Source of the DNA: Flavobacterium soyae
Lineage (GTDB): Bacteria; Bacteroidota; Bacteroidia; Flavobacteriales; Flavobacteriaceae
Assembly (NCBI RefSeq): GCF_021245985.1
Contig: NZ_JAJQXA010000005.1
Coordinates: 186,001-250,000, forward strand
Direction: 5' to 3'
Length of the DNA stretch: 64,000 nucleotides
Shown here: positions 1 through 9,906 of the stretch, one piece after another
Layout of the letters: the number at the start of each line of letters is the position of its first letter
Numbering within the stretch: the stretch's first letter is position 1
Notes under the pieces: generated by a model
Seen by the model: the letters and a program-made list of their open reading frames with translations, nothing else
Database searches by the model: none
What the model was told of the DNA's origin: nothing
Program-made: the position numbers and the translations under genes

Positions 1-1112
1 GTCTGAGGGTTAAACAATCCCCAGTTTACCTGCCCTGGCTGAAGTTCCATTACACCGCTCACGCCGTTAATCGGTCTGAAAAAATCATTAGAGAATCCAA
101 TACTGGCTGCTGATCCCATACGAAAACCCTGTACTCCTTGTCCTAAGTCATAACCTTCTGCGAGATATTTGGTATAAGTCTGGAAATCGAGCTCTTTCAT
201 TCTCAGCGGATCTACGGCTGAATGCAGTGGCATCAAATTGGTGGTTACCCATTGTGCGGGTTTAATATATTTTCGTAATATATTTTTCTGTGAGATAATA
301 AACCTCGCAGCTTCATCGGCAGTAAAACGTTTAAAATCTAAAATGGCATGCGGATTGGCCTGTTGTACGAGTTCTTTCTGATTAGGAATTCGTATCTGCT
401 CAAAATTATTATAGGCCTGACTCCAAAAAGCATTTCCCCAGACTTTATTTAAGTTTTCAATGTTTTTATATTTACTTCTCAGCCATTCTCTGTAAGAGAT
501 TTGTGCATTTTCGCTATAATCAAAAGAAGCGCCATAATGAGAAGGTTCATTGTCAATCTGCCATCCCCAGACAGTTTTATTGCTGCCATAGCGTTTGGCC
601 AGCAGTGTTACAATTTTGGACCAGTATTGCTCATAGGTTTTGCTGGACCAGGATGCCTGCTGTCTGGCTCCATGCTGAATGGTGCGCCCTTCTGCATTGA
701 CCATCAGTATATCGGGGTGTTTTTGTGTAAGCCATACCGGAGGAGTCGGAGTTGGAGTGCATAATACCACTTTAAGATGATACTTTTCCGCAAGGGCAAC
801 AGCTTTATCCAGCCATTCAAAATTGTATTTTCCTTCCTCGGGTTCCATTGTCGACCAGGCAAATTCACCATAATGAGTAAATTCGAAACCTAACTCTGAC
901 ATTTTTTTGATATCCCTTTCCCAGTCTGCTTCAGGCCATTGTTCAGGGTAGTAATAGCTTCCTACAAGCATCAGGTCTTTTTTATTAAAAAAAGCTTCCG
1001 GGTTCTGAGAGAAAGACATTTGTGAGAGCAGCAGCATTATAACTGCAGCTGTCTTATTGCTTTGAATAAGACTGTCGTAAAATATTTTTAAGATCTGATT
1101 TATCTGTTGCAT
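1..1112 (-). CDS. GH42-type beta-galactosidase, 3' end outside the window
   Basis: Reading the minus strand from ATG at 1112 gives an open frame that runs off the window edge after 370 codons. It is read directly from the bases. Residues about 20-36 form a hydrophobic stretch ending in a Ser-Phe-Ser-Gln, a plausible signal peptide. The body begins with GSYYYPEQWPE and has THYGEFAWSTMEP and GWQIDNEPSHYG, which match the TIM-barrel start and the Asn-Glu acid/base motif of GH42 (predicted acid/base Glu189). The nucleophile Glu would lie in the missing part. GH42 enzymes release terminal beta-galactose and usually have 600-700 residues, so about half is present. An in-frame stop lies just upstream, so this ATG is the first possible start. 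It is the last visible gene of the minus-strand degradation locus, with its own promoter-like region. Confidence 0.88.
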   Translation of the reverse strand, partial: MQQINQILKIFYDSLIQSNKTAAVIMLLLSQMSFSQNPEAFFNKKDLMLVGSYYYPEQWPEADWERDIKKMSELGFEFTHYGEFAWSTMEPEEGKYNFEWLDKAVALAEKYHLKVVLCTPTPTPPVWLTQKHPDILMVNAEGRTIQHGARQQASWSSKTYEQYWSKIVTLLAKRYGSNKTVWGWQIDNEPSHYGASFDYSENAQISYREWLRSKYKNIENLNKVWGNAFWSQAYNNFEQIRIPNQKELVQQANPHAILDFKRFTADEAARFIISQKNILRKYIKPAQWVTTNLMPLHSAVDPLRMKELDFQTYTKYLAEGYDLGQGVQGFRMGSAASIGFSNDFFRPINGVSGVMELQPGQVNWGLFNPQ

Positions 1113-1136
1113 GATAAATTAAAATTATGTGTATTC

Positions 1137-1184
1137 CAAAAGTATATTTTAATTGAACAATTACTATTCTGAACTGTTTGTTAA
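1137..1184 (-). promoter_or_regulatory. Promoter and putative HTCS operator upstream of GH42
   Basis: On the plus strand CAAAAGTA (1137-1144) is the reverse of the Bacteroidota -7 element TAnnTTTG. Thirty bases from its start, TTCTGAACTGTTTGTTAA (1167-1184) nearly repeats a sequence at the same distance in front of the alpha/beta hydrolase gene. The rest of the 345-base spacer up to 1457 holds a 72-codon plus-strand frame that I do not believe, and a terminator. Confidence 0.6.
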
Positions 1185-1403
1185 AACTCAATATTTAAAG
1201 AATAACTGTTATTTGGTTAAATTGTTTCGGTTCAGTCTTTTTGAAGAATTTGTGATGATAAGTAAAAAATCTGCAGATCTTGCCGGTCTTATTTATTTTC
1301 TATCTGAGCCAGCAGCAAATTTAAGGCAGTTTTTTCCATTTCAAACCCAGGCTGACAATGGTTGTGAGTGAAAGTTCGATAATAGACAAAAGTGGTATTA
1401 CTT

Positions 1404-1439
1404 ATAAAAAAAGCCGTCTATTTTTTTTGAGACGGCTTT
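1404..1439 (-). terminator. Intrinsic terminator after the 2087-residue lyase gene
   Basis: Arms AAAGCCGTCT (1410-1419) and AGACGGCTTT (1430-1439) pair perfectly. On the minus strand the stem is followed by a T run, so it ends the transcript of the gene that stops at 1458. Confidence 0.85.
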
Positions 1440-1457
1440 CATTCTAATTCAATTTAA

Positions 1458-4400
1458 TTACTTTTTAAGAATACTTTTTATAGTATAATGTTTTCCATTT
1501 TTGACATGTAAGAAATAAACACCTTTAGCGAGTCCTGTCATAGATACTTGCTGGGTAGTGTTTGTTAAAGGTTCAGATGCGACTTTCCAGCCTATAATAT
1601 TGTATAATTCAAGAACTGCACCGCTGTATACCTCATTTACTTCAACATTCAAAGTAGTGGTAACAGGGTTTGGATGAATCGTTACTTTTTCAAAAATAGT
1701 ACATATTGGAGTATTGTTACAACTTCCTAATTTGTCCCCATGCTGCAAATGTGCCTGAACAGCGTTTGGGCTAAGGCAAATCTCTATATTGTTATGACAT
1801 ACTGAGACTTTATTATTTAATATTCCGCATTGTACATTTACAGTATTAATATCAATAGAAGCAGAGGTTTGACAGCCTTTGGCATCGGTTATTACTACAG
1901 TATATGTCCCAGCTGCCGAAACAGTAATAGTCTGCTGTGTATTGCTGTTGCTCCATGCATAAGAATAAGGTGCTGTTCCACCGGCAGGGATAGCTTTTAT
2001 GGAAAGCGAAGAAGGGCCATAACCAATATAAAGGGTATTTTTTTCTTGTGTATTGTCAATTGCGAAAATATCAGGTATTGAAGATGTTAATTCAATAGGA
2101 TTAGTATCATCACAATCATTGTTATTCTCTACTCCGCAAGGGGCAGAATCTCTGGCTCCTAAACCATCTCCATCATTATCTGTATATAGAATTTTAGTGT
2201 CGTCACAATCTAAGTTATTTGTAGAATAACCTTCAGGAGCTTCATTAACAGGTAACAAGACTGTTGTTGATGATCCAAAACCATCGTGATCAGCATCAAT
2301 ATAATATACTTTGTTAACAGTAAGTTCCTGGTTTACACTCTTGGCTGCATTGTAGTTTTCATTTCCAGCTTGCGAAACAGTAATTGTAGTAGTTCCCGCT
2401 GCAAGAAGATGAATTTTCCCTTCAACAATACTTGCCACCGCTGTGTTTGAACTGGTATAATTTACGGGCAGGTTTGAGCTGGCTTTAGCGGGATCATAAT
2501 CAGTTTCGCCTAATTCTTTTTCAGAAGTTGGACTAAGAGCAATAGTTTGGCTCAGTTTAGAAGCCTCAGCAATTTCAGAAGCAGTTAATGCCCTGCTGTA
2601 AATCTTGAACTCGTCAATTGTACCGTTAAACATTGGATCATTCCATTGTGATTTGCCCAGATAATTTTGATTGGTACTGCCAATTGTACTAGGTTTTATA
2701 TTCACCCCGGTATTGGTTGAAACGAGTGTTCCGTTAATATACATACTGCAGGTATTACCAGATTGAGTAATGGCAAAATGGGTCCAGGTATTAAGCGGAA
2801 TAGCAAAATTATAGGTAATACCCTGCTCGCCGCCTCCGTTTTTAATAGCATAACGTACTGATCCGGCACTTCCTGTCTGAACAGATAAGAATAAATATTT
2901 TGATGTTCCTGTTCCAAAATCAAATACACGCATCCAATTAGCCAAAGCATCCATTTTTACCCATGAAGATATTGTAAAATCAGATAATGTACTTACGACA
3001 TCTGCCGGTAGAGTCGCATAAGAATTGGCTGTACCGTCAAATTTTGCACCTTGTTCATACTTACCGGTATTTCGTGCAGCAGCAGGAGTAAGAGTTCCGT
3101 GCTGGGCTCCCCAGCTGTCAATTAAACGAGTGCCGTTTTGTTCATCAAATTTCAAATAGCTAATTTGTCCAATATTTGGTAATGCCGTCACTTGATCACT
3201 TGCTGGGTTTTCAACATTGTTATCTACAGAAGAAACAATATAATAATATGTGTTTCCATTTGTGACAGTTGTATCGGTAAATTTTGCAGTTGTGCTGTTA
3301 CCAATAGTTGTGTAAGGGCCGCCGCTGGTATTAGATCTTTTAATATTATAATTTAAATCCATAACAGGTTCCCATTCTATGATGTTTTTAGCATCTCCGG
3401 AACTCACTATTACTCCGCCAACAATATTACTCTGCACTGTTAATTTTAATGCAGCGGTAGCAGTTGTAGAAGCATTTGAAGCAGTTAAAGTAATAGGGAA
3501 AATACCAGATTCTGAAGGTGTTCCTGATATTATACCTGTTGAGGTATCAATGCTTAAACCAGCAGGAAGACCTGTACTATTAAAGTTAGTTGGAGATTTT
3601 ATACCCGTGATGGTGTAAGAGTATGGTTTTCCAACCAGAGTAATAGCAGTTTCCGGACTTGTAATCACTAATGGTTGTGTACGATCGTCTACTAGTTTAA
3701 TATCATTACCGGTTCCTCCTTTGTAAGTAATACGGAAATCATGTCCGGCAATACTTATCAGTGACATCTCAGGTAAATTTTTAAATGTTCCTGATACGGG
3801 GTCGGTTCCTGTATTATCAATAATTGTAAAAGCTGTACCCAAAGGCAATGAACCTGCAGCAATATCATTTAGTATTAATGTAGGCTGGTTCAGGGTAATT
3901 TTTGTAACAATAAGATTATCAGAAACACTTCCGGTACTGCTAATATCTGCCTTGTAGGTTGCATTAGCATTAAGGATGGTGTTAGTGGTTGTGAATGCAG
4001 CTATTGTTCCATCGGTTCCCGGTACAAGAAAAGCTTGACTGCTTGTATCAGTGCTGCTGCCAACTGTAAGGGTTCCGGTGCTTTTTCCACTGCCTCCAAA
4101 AGCGCCATTTTTTACAACAATTGGACTCGAGTAAGAACCATTTGAACCGTTATTTAATAAAAAAGTTCCGTTTAGGATTGTAGTTGTTCCCGTATGGGTA
4201 CTGTTTCCTGAGAAGATTTGTGTTCCTGTACCAATTTTTTCAATAGATAATGTTCCGCTTGCATTTGCAAATGATCCGCCAAAATTAGTATTTGCATTTA
4301 ATGCCCCGATTCTAATAATAGGTGTACCGGCAACATTTTGACGAAATCCTCCTCTGCCGGATAAAGCACCAAATTCAAGTACTCCCGAGCTAAACATAAT

Positions 4401-7400
4401 TCGATGACAATCTACTCCCACTGCATCTAAAAGCCAGTATGCATTTGCGCTTCCTGCCTCAGGAACCATGAATCCCAAACGATGCTGACCGCTTCTGAGT
4501 TTAGTGATGAATGTACCTGTAAACGAGCTGTTATTTCCATAAAGGTTTATTGCTGAAAAATTATCAGATCCATCATTATAGATTGTTCCGCCTCCAGTTA
4601 GTTTTCCGTATAAATTTATACTTGCTGAACGTTCATAAAAGTATCCGCTTTTACCTGCGGGTACTTCTATATCGTTATAAAGTGTTGCAGCCGTGGTAGT
4701 AGCTAAGGAGCTGTATAAGGCTCCGCCTTCCATAATAATTTTACCTTTTCCTAAAGGGCCGGATAAAGGATTGCTCGGAGTACCAGTTCCATTTCCAATA
4801 ATTTGAATACCGTCTGTTGATCCCCATGCATAAACTGAAGCCCCGCGGACAATGGTGTTGCCGGAATAGGTATTGGCACCAGACATGATAAGGGCAGAAG
4901 TACCAGTTTTAACAATACCGCCTGTGCCGCTTATAACTCCGCCAAGTGCTATACTGCCTGATTTTGTATTGACACTAAGTTGTCCGTTTAAGGTAATAGG
5001 AGTGTTGAGTGTCTGAGCTTGTGCCGAATTGTTTACAAGATCACTTTTAAGAGCAATACTATTACCTGTAATTGTAAAGTTCGAAGCATCTGTGTCGAAA
5101 AGGATTCTTGAAACAGTAAGGTCTGAGATGTCATTAGTTAAAGAGGTGCCGCTATCTGTTCTTTTAAACGTTAAAATGGCGGGACTGGCTGGTGTGGTAT
5201 TTTCTTCCCAGTTCTCGGATAAATTAAATACATTGCTGACAGGGATATTCTTCCATGTCAAGCTGTTTGTTCCGGGGTTGCCAAATACTTCGATTGAATT
5301 AGCGCTTTCCAGAGTAGTTCCTTTTGAAGAAACAACATAATAGTAAGCTGTTCCGTTGGTAAGGGCAGTATCAGTATAAGAATTTGTTGAAACTGATGCA
5401 ATTTCTGTATAAGGGCCTCCACTAATTGCCGCACGTTTTATTTTATAAGTTGAGGCTCCGTCTGCTAAAGTCCAGTTCAAAGTAATTTGTCCGGATTGAT
5501 TCACTGCCGTAAGATTGGGTGGTACCGCTGGAGGTATAGATGCAAAAACTTCATTAGATGCGGCACTCTCATTTGTACCAATTAAAGCTGTTACCACATA
5601 GTAATTATTGACTTCATAAGCAGGGTTTGGATCAATAAATGATGTGCCGCTTATACCTGTTTGAATTGTAGTATAGGGTCCTCCAGCGGTTAATGAACGC
5701 TTAACATTATAACTCGTGGCATTTGCGGCTGCGGACCAGGTGAGTTTTATAGTTGAATTAAGAGAATTTGCAGCCAAAGTGCTAATTGCCACAGGATTTT
5801 CATTAGAGATAACATCAATAATTAAGGAAGATTTAGCACTGCCATTTGCATTTGCGGCTGTTAAGAGTACAGTGCTTTTGCCTATAGCAGTTGGTGTGCC
5901 GGAAATAACCCCGGTAGAAGCATTAATACTAAGACCGGCCGGTAAACCAGCAGCGGCAAAATTAGTTGGGGTGCCATTGGCTGTGACATTAAAATTAAAT
6001 GGTGTCCCCAGGGTGGTGCTTGCTGAAACAGCACTGTTTATTTCAGGAGAACCAACAGGGAATGTATTATTAATTGCAACATTTGTAAATGTCGCAGTAT
6101 TTAATACTGTAGTGCTATTAGAAATAGTGTAAAACCCAATATAGGCATCTGCAGGTATTGTCATAATGTATAATGCATTATTAGACCAGTTTATCCCGTC
6201 ATGAGAATGAAAGGTAAATATTCTGTTGCCCACACGTTCTAATTTGAGCCACCATGGTGCTCTTGGCTGCCAGTGAGCACCGGCAGTTTGTGCAGTTTGA
6301 CCTGATGCGCTTGAAGTAATTCCGTTTGTTGAGGAAAGATTTAAAGACACGTAATTAGAATTTGAAGCTAAGGATTCGCGGATCATAAGCCCCGAAACAG
6401 CATTGCTGACAGAGCTGCTTTCAATTTTTACTACAATAGATGCATCGCCTTTAATAGGTTTAAAAGTGAAATTATTAGCATTTGAAGCCGCAGTTCCCGA
6501 TCCTTTGGCAGTCCAGGTTCCGGCATTATAACTTACACTTCCAATCATTCCGGGATTACCAATGTCGGTGTTGGTGAGATAATTAACAGGTACTCCATTA
6601 TCTGAGGGATAAATTATCGGCGTCATTGCTGTTGCTGTTGAATTATCAGATGATTTTAAATATAAAAAAGACCATGCACCTTCACCTACCATTGTTCGCA
6701 TTTGTTCGGTATAAGGATTTGGTATGTTTTTTCGAAGGGAATAAGCACCTTTTATAATATTATTAAAAGGATGCTGGTGCAGTCCGTTTGCCGATAAATT
6801 AGCAAATGCTGTATAATAAGTAGAATAGCCGCCCAAAGGAATGAATGTTAGTCCGCTTGGATCTATTCGATAATGGTTGTATAATTCTCCCATTTGCAAT
6901 AAGCGGTTATCCAGTTCGGCAAACATATCAACACCTTGTTTAAAGGCAACCTCTGCACCCCATGAAAGTGCCCAGATTTGCCCAAACCAGTGATCATCTC
7001 TACCGGTATCTCCAACTTCTCCGTTAGGCAGACTGTTGCGGAAACCTCCTCCGGCATCCATTCTATAGACTTCAATGGCTTGATTCCATTTTGTTTCATC
7101 GTCTAAGAAAGCCGCAATACTTAAGGCAATTTGCAGCTGTATAGCTCCTTTATTATGATCTCTAAGTGGATAAGGTACCCAGGAAGCCGGATAAAGCACA
7201 TTGGCAAAATAATTATTTACGTGGGTCGTATTAGCAGCTGTCCATCCCGGGTATGTACTTTTTAAAATATCAGCTCCTGTTACAAAGTAAGGTGCATAAT
7301 CACCTATATCTAGCATATTTTCACCACCGCCCCAGGTTGTGTTAGTGACAGCCCAGGCATCTAATATCTGGGTAGCTTTTGCTGCATAAGCTGCATCGCC

Positions 7401-7721
7401 GGTAAAGACATACATAAAAGTCAAATTGTGTACAGCTATCATATCACTTTTCCATGCATTATTGTTTAAATCAGGAGCACGTGTTACCGTAGCAAAAGGA
7501 CCCTGCATTGAATAGCTGAGTTTAGATCTTGAATCAGCTTTTAGGGCATTATATCCTGTAAGCCAGGGTTCCTGGGTAATATTGATCTTAAGCTGATCTA
7601 AATCATATTGGGTAAAAGGAATACCCGGATGTACAAAAGTTTTTTGTGCTGCAGTGCGCTGGGTAAACATAAGAGCCAGCAGCGAAAAAACATACATAAA
7701 AATAAGATAGTTTTTTTTCAT
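1458..7721 (-). CDS. Giant T9SS-secreted alginate-lyase-superfamily protein, 2087 residues
   Basis: Signal peptide residues 1-26 (end TAAQ). Residues about 30-370 are an alpha/alpha-barrel alginate-lyase-superfamily domain; GDTGRDDHW (237-245) resembles the conserved Gly-Arg-Asp-x-His signature of PF05426. Then: a concanavalin-like DUF1349-type region (about 380-550), a putative Ig domain (555-635), two fibronectin III-like repeats (645-815), a region of autotransporter-type beta-strand repeats (about 820-1345), a second Ig (1350-1430), FN3 (1435-1515), LamG-like lectin domain (1518-1720), bacterial Ig (1725-1803), Asp-rich calcium-binding repeats (1805-1875), a SprB-like repeat (1895-1960), a Cys/His motif (1970-2001) and a type A T9SS sorting domain (about 2010-2087). 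It is probably exported, attached to the cell surface and active on a uronic-acid-containing polymer. The true substrate cannot be read from the sequence. Its shorter paralogue lies at 24843-29126. Confidence 0.88.
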   Translation of the reverse strand: MKKNYLIFMYVFSLLALMFTQRTAAQKTFVHPGIPFTQYDLDQLKINITQEPWLTGYNALKADSRSKLSYSMQGPFATVTRAPDLNNNAWKSDMIAVHNLTFMYVFTGDAAYAAKATQILDAWAVTNTTWGGGENMLDIGDYAPYFVTGADILKSTYPGWTAANTTHVNNYFANVLYPASWVPYPLRDHNKGAIQLQIALSIAAFLDDETKWNQAIEVYRMDAGGGFRNSLPNGEVGDTGRDDHWFGQIWALSWGAEVAFKQGVDMFAELDNRLLQMGELYNHYRIDPSGLTFIPLGGYSTYYTAFANLSANGLHQHPFNNIIKGAYSLRKNIPNPYTEQMRTMVGEGAWSFLYLKSSDNSTATAMTPIIYPSDNGVPVNYLTNTDIGNPGMIGSVSYNAGTWTAKGSGTAASNANNFTFKPIKGDASIVVKIESSSVSNAVSGLMIRESLASNSNYVSLNLSSTNGITSSASGQTAQTAGAHWQPRAPWWLKLERVGNRIFTFHSHDGINWSNNALYIMTIPADAYIGFYTISNSTTVLNTATFTNVAINNTFPVGSPEINSAVSASTTLGTPFNFNVTANGTPTNFAAAGLPAGLSINASTGVISGTPTAIGKSTVLLTAANANGSAKSSLIIDVISNENPVAISTLAANSLNSTIKLTWSAAANATSYNVKRSLTAGGPYTTIQTGISGTSFIDPNPAYEVNNYYVVTALIGTNESAASNEVFASIPPAVPPNLTAVNQSGQITLNWTLADGASTYKIKRAAISGGPYTEIASVSTNSYTDTALTNGTAYYYVVSSKGTTLESANSIEVFGNPGTNSLTWKNIPVSNVFNLSENWEENTTPASPAILTFKRTDSGTSLTNDISDLTVSRILFDTDASNFTITGNSIALKSDLVNNSAQAQTLNTPITLNGQLSVNTKSGSIALGGVISGTGGIVKTGTSALIMSGANTYSGNTIVRGASVYAWGSTDGIQIIGNGTGTPSNPLSGPLGKGKIIMEGGALYSSLATTTAATLYNDIEVPAGKSGYFYERSASINLYGKLTGGGTIYNDGSDNFSAINLYGNNSSFTGTFITKLRSGQHRLGFMVPEAGSANAYWLLDAVGVDCHRIMFSSGVLEFGALSGRGGFRQNVAGTPIIRIGALNANTNFGGSFANASGTLSIEKIGTGTQIFSGNSTHTGTTTILNGTFLLNNGSNGSYSSPIVVKNGAFGGSGKSTGTLTVGSSTDTSSQAFLVPGTDGTIAAFTTTNTILNANATYKADISSTGSVSDNLIVTKITLNQPTLILNDIAAGSLPLGTAFTIIDNTGTDPVSGTFKNLPEMSLISIAGHDFRITYKGGTGNDIKLVDDRTQPLVITSPETAITLVGKPYSYTITGIKSPTNFNSTGLPAGLSIDTSTGIISGTPSESGIFPITLTASNASTTATAALKLTVQSNIVGGVIVSSGDAKNIIEWEPVMDLNYNIKRSNTSGGPYTTIGNSTTAKFTDTTVTNGNTYYYIVSSVDNNVENPASDQVTALPNIGQISYLKFDEQNGTRLIDSWGAQHGTLTPAAARNTGKYEQGAKFDGTANSYATLPADVVSTLSDFTISSWVKMDALANWMRVFDFGTGTSKYLFLSVQTGSAGSVRYAIKNGGGEQGITYNFAIPLNTWTHFAITQSGNTCSMYINGTLVSTNTGVNIKPSTIGSTNQNYLGKSQWNDPMFNGTIDEFKIYSRALTASEIAEASKLSQTIALSPTSEKELGETDYDPAKASSNLPVNYTSSNTAVASIVEGKIHLLAAGTTTITVSQAGNENYNAAKSVNQELTVNKVYYIDADHDGFGSSTTVLLPVNEAPEGYSTNNLDCDDTKILYTDNDGDGLGARDSAPCGVENNNDCDDTNPIELTSSIPDIFAIDNTQEKNTLYIGYGPSSLSIKAIPAGGTAPYSYAWSNSNTQQTITVSAAGTYTVVITDAKGCQTSASIDINTVNVQCGILNNKVSVCHNNIEICLSPNAVQAHLQHGDKLGSCNNTPICTIFEKVTIHPNPVTTTLNVEVNEVYSGAVLELYNIIGWKVASEPLTNTTQQVSMTGLAKGVYFLHVKNGKHYTIKSILKK

Positions 7722-8049
7722 TGTTTACAGATTAGTTAGTTATAGAAATAGATACTCCTAAGTCTTAGTTATTTTTATAAAAAAACTTAAGGTGGTTATT
7801 GTATCTTTTATTGAACTAAACTCAATTTCTATTAATTGAATTTATTTAATTTTTTGAAGTGGTTTTGATTTTAAAAACCTCTAAGAGAAACTGTATTTTT
7901 CGTATTTTCATTTCATCATATGCGATTTATTAAGTGGTTATTATGTTTTACAAATCGATTCAATATAATATGTCGGCCGAACTATTTTAACTCTACATGA
8001 ATATGTTTTAAAGTATTGTTAATCAATGAGTTTTTTTTGAAGTTTGTAG

Positions 8050-8097
8050 TAAAATTATTGTTTTATATTCACACAACTGTTCTGAACTATACTGATG
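8050..8097 (-). promoter_or_regulatory. Putative HTCS operator and weak -7 element for the giant lyase gene
   Basis: TTCTGAACTATACTGATG (8080-8097) shares ACTRTTCTGAACT with the motif in front of GH42. Thirty bases before it TAAAATTA (8050-8057) differs from the minus-strand -7 pattern CAAAnnTA at one base. This implies a leader of about 320 bases. I see nothing else to call in 7722-8226, which is very AT-rich. Confidence 0.45.
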
Positions 8098-8226
8098 TAA
8101 TGGTATTTTTTAATTATTATTTAGTAATAAAAAACGTATATAGTGATTTTTTATACTGTTTATTGCTGGGTTTTAATTGTCTTTGAAGTTGAAAAACGTA
8201 AGTTTTTGCCAGGACACAATTGGATA

Positions 8227-8266
8227 AAAAAAACAGGAACCCTTTTTAAGAATTCCTGTTTTTTTT
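8227..8266 (-). terminator. Intrinsic terminator after the GH28-like gene
   Basis: AAACAGGAA (8231-8239) pairs with TTCCTGTTT (8253-8261), with A and T runs on both sides. It separates the hydrolase/heparinase/GH28 operon from the giant lyase gene. Confidence 0.85.
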
Positions 8267-8341
8267 AATATGAAGAAGATAATCAATAAAATATATCTTT
8301 CACCGCTTTAGTTTTTTACAAATCCGAAGGATTGAAAAAGG

Positions 8342-9775
8342 TTATTTTGACGTTTCGTTTAAAGATTTGTAAACAAGGCCTTCAATGTATAAGCCTTCGT
8401 AGAATCGTGCAAAGTCAGATAATTGTTTATATCCTTTTTTAATAGATTGATCAGAAATTTCAGTTCCGTTTATTTTTAAGCCTTCAAAAACAATATTTTT
8501 AATGCTTCTCTCGGGAGAATATCCTTCAATGATGGAAATATTTGCATTTTTACCCGTATAGGTTATATTTTTAAAAAATACATTTTCTATTCCACGACCC
8601 GGTGCTTTTGCATATTTTTTATTGTAGGTAACACGCAGATTCAGTAACTGCCCTTGTTCAAAATCTTCTACCCGAATATTTTCAAAATAAATGTTTCGGG
8701 CTAAATTCTCATCAGAGACATTGATACTCATACAGCCTTGATAATTAATTTGAGATTCATCATGATTAAGGATATCTATATTCTCAAATTTTATGTTTTC
8801 TAACGTTTCAGATTTGCCAGGTTCAGGATTTCCATGTGTTCCAATTAAAATCGGATGTGCGACATCGGCCCAAAGCGCTGCATTTTTGACTACTATATTT
8901 TTACAGTCTCCGTAGAATTTCCAGCGATGTCCGTAAATAGCGATACAGTCATCAGAGTTTCTCATAAAAACACCGTCAATAACAACATTGTTATTACTAA
9001 ACAAGTCAATTCCATCTCCCCAGCCTTTGGCACTAAAAGATCTAATATTTTTGATGGTAAGATTTGTAGATTGCCCGCTTGATACCGTATAATGATCGGG
9101 GTTAAGAAAAACAAGATCTTCAATGATTATATTATCTGAAAAATTTACACCTACACCATCATTGGCCTTATAAATAATTCCGCGTCCGCAAATGCGTATA
9201 TCCTTAACGTTTTCACAATGTATAGAAGCCTTTAGAACTGCACCTGGTGCGAGATAAACGGTTTTACCACTAGGAACATTTAATACATTATCTTTTACTT
9301 TATGAAGCCCGGCAGCAAAATAAATAACATTAGGATCCTTAGAATCTGGTTTGAAAGTTTCGGGTGAATTAGTAAAAATTTGCAGATTATGAAAAATATC
9401 CCCATTGACCTCAAGAGAAAGATTGGCAGGTTTGCTTAGTGAGAATGTAATAGTATTGCCTTTTATTTTTGGCTCAAAACCATAAGACAGCGGGCGAATG
9501 CGGGCAGATTGTACCTTACCGCGGTTATAAGTAACAGAGAATTCGACAGTTCCTTTAAAATCAAAATTAACCATAGAGCTTTTAGTTACATTGTGCATGT
9601 CTACCAAGGCTTCATATTCGTATAATTCCTGCCACTGCCCTCCGGCGATACGTACTTTTACCGAGAAATCATTATTATGAGGAATGCTGTCTGATGCTGG
9701 AAATGTGATGAGCTCTTGTGCATTGAGGGAAAAACTCATACAGCTTAAGAGAAAAATTATAAATGTTTTTTTCAT
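8342..9775 (-). CDS. GH28-like right-handed beta-helix glycosidase
   Basis: 477 residues with a signal peptide ending SLNAQ (residue 20). An N-terminal beta domain (about 22-135) precedes a parallel beta-helix. GWGDGIDLF (251-259) and NSDDCIAIYG (273-282) match the catalytic aspartates of GH28 (NTDG and DDC motifs), and GTHGN (312-316) sits where GH28 has its GHG motif. Polygalacturonases and related exo-enzymes have this fold. The N-terminal domain also recalls dextranase-like GH49 proteins, so the linkage cut is uncertain. It lies third in a minus-strand operon, 131 bases after the heparinase-like gene; that spacer holds a weak hairpin but no clear promoter. It probably hydrolyses uronate or neutral residues released from the same polymer as its neighbours. 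Confidence 0.75.
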   Translation of the reverse strand: MKKTFIIFLLSCMSFSLNAQELITFPASDSIPHNNDFSVKVRIAGGQWQELYEYEALVDMHNVTKSSMVNFDFKGTVEFSVTYNRGKVQSARIRPLSYGFEPKIKGNTITFSLSKPANLSLEVNGDIFHNLQIFTNSPETFKPDSKDPNVIYFAAGLHKVKDNVLNVPSGKTVYLAPGAVLKASIHCENVKDIRICGRGIIYKANDGVGVNFSDNIIIEDLVFLNPDHYTVSSGQSTNLTIKNIRSFSAKGWGDGIDLFSNNNVVIDGVFMRNSDDCIAIYGHRWKFYGDCKNIVVKNAALWADVAHPILIGTHGNPEPGKSETLENIKFENIDILNHDESQINYQGCMSINVSDENLARNIYFENIRVEDFEQGQLLNLRVTYNKKYAKAPGRGIENVFFKNITYTGKNANISIIEGYSPERSIKNIVFEGLKINGTEISDQSIKKGYKQLSDFARFYEGLYIEGLVYKSLNETSK

Positions 9776-9906
9776 ATGGTTAATTTTAAAAAATTGGTTT
9801 TTGTTAGTGTTTTCAATACATAGTAATTCAGGTAATTAAACAAACAAAGAAGAGAACAAATTATTTATTAGTCCTCTTATTACTGCGATTTGTTTAAGTT
9901 CTATTT

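Noticed and set aside
1153..1371. 72-codon plus-strand ORF in the spacer between the two minus-strand genes
   Set aside because: It overlaps the promoter/operator of GH42, has no start region and no recognisable protein character.
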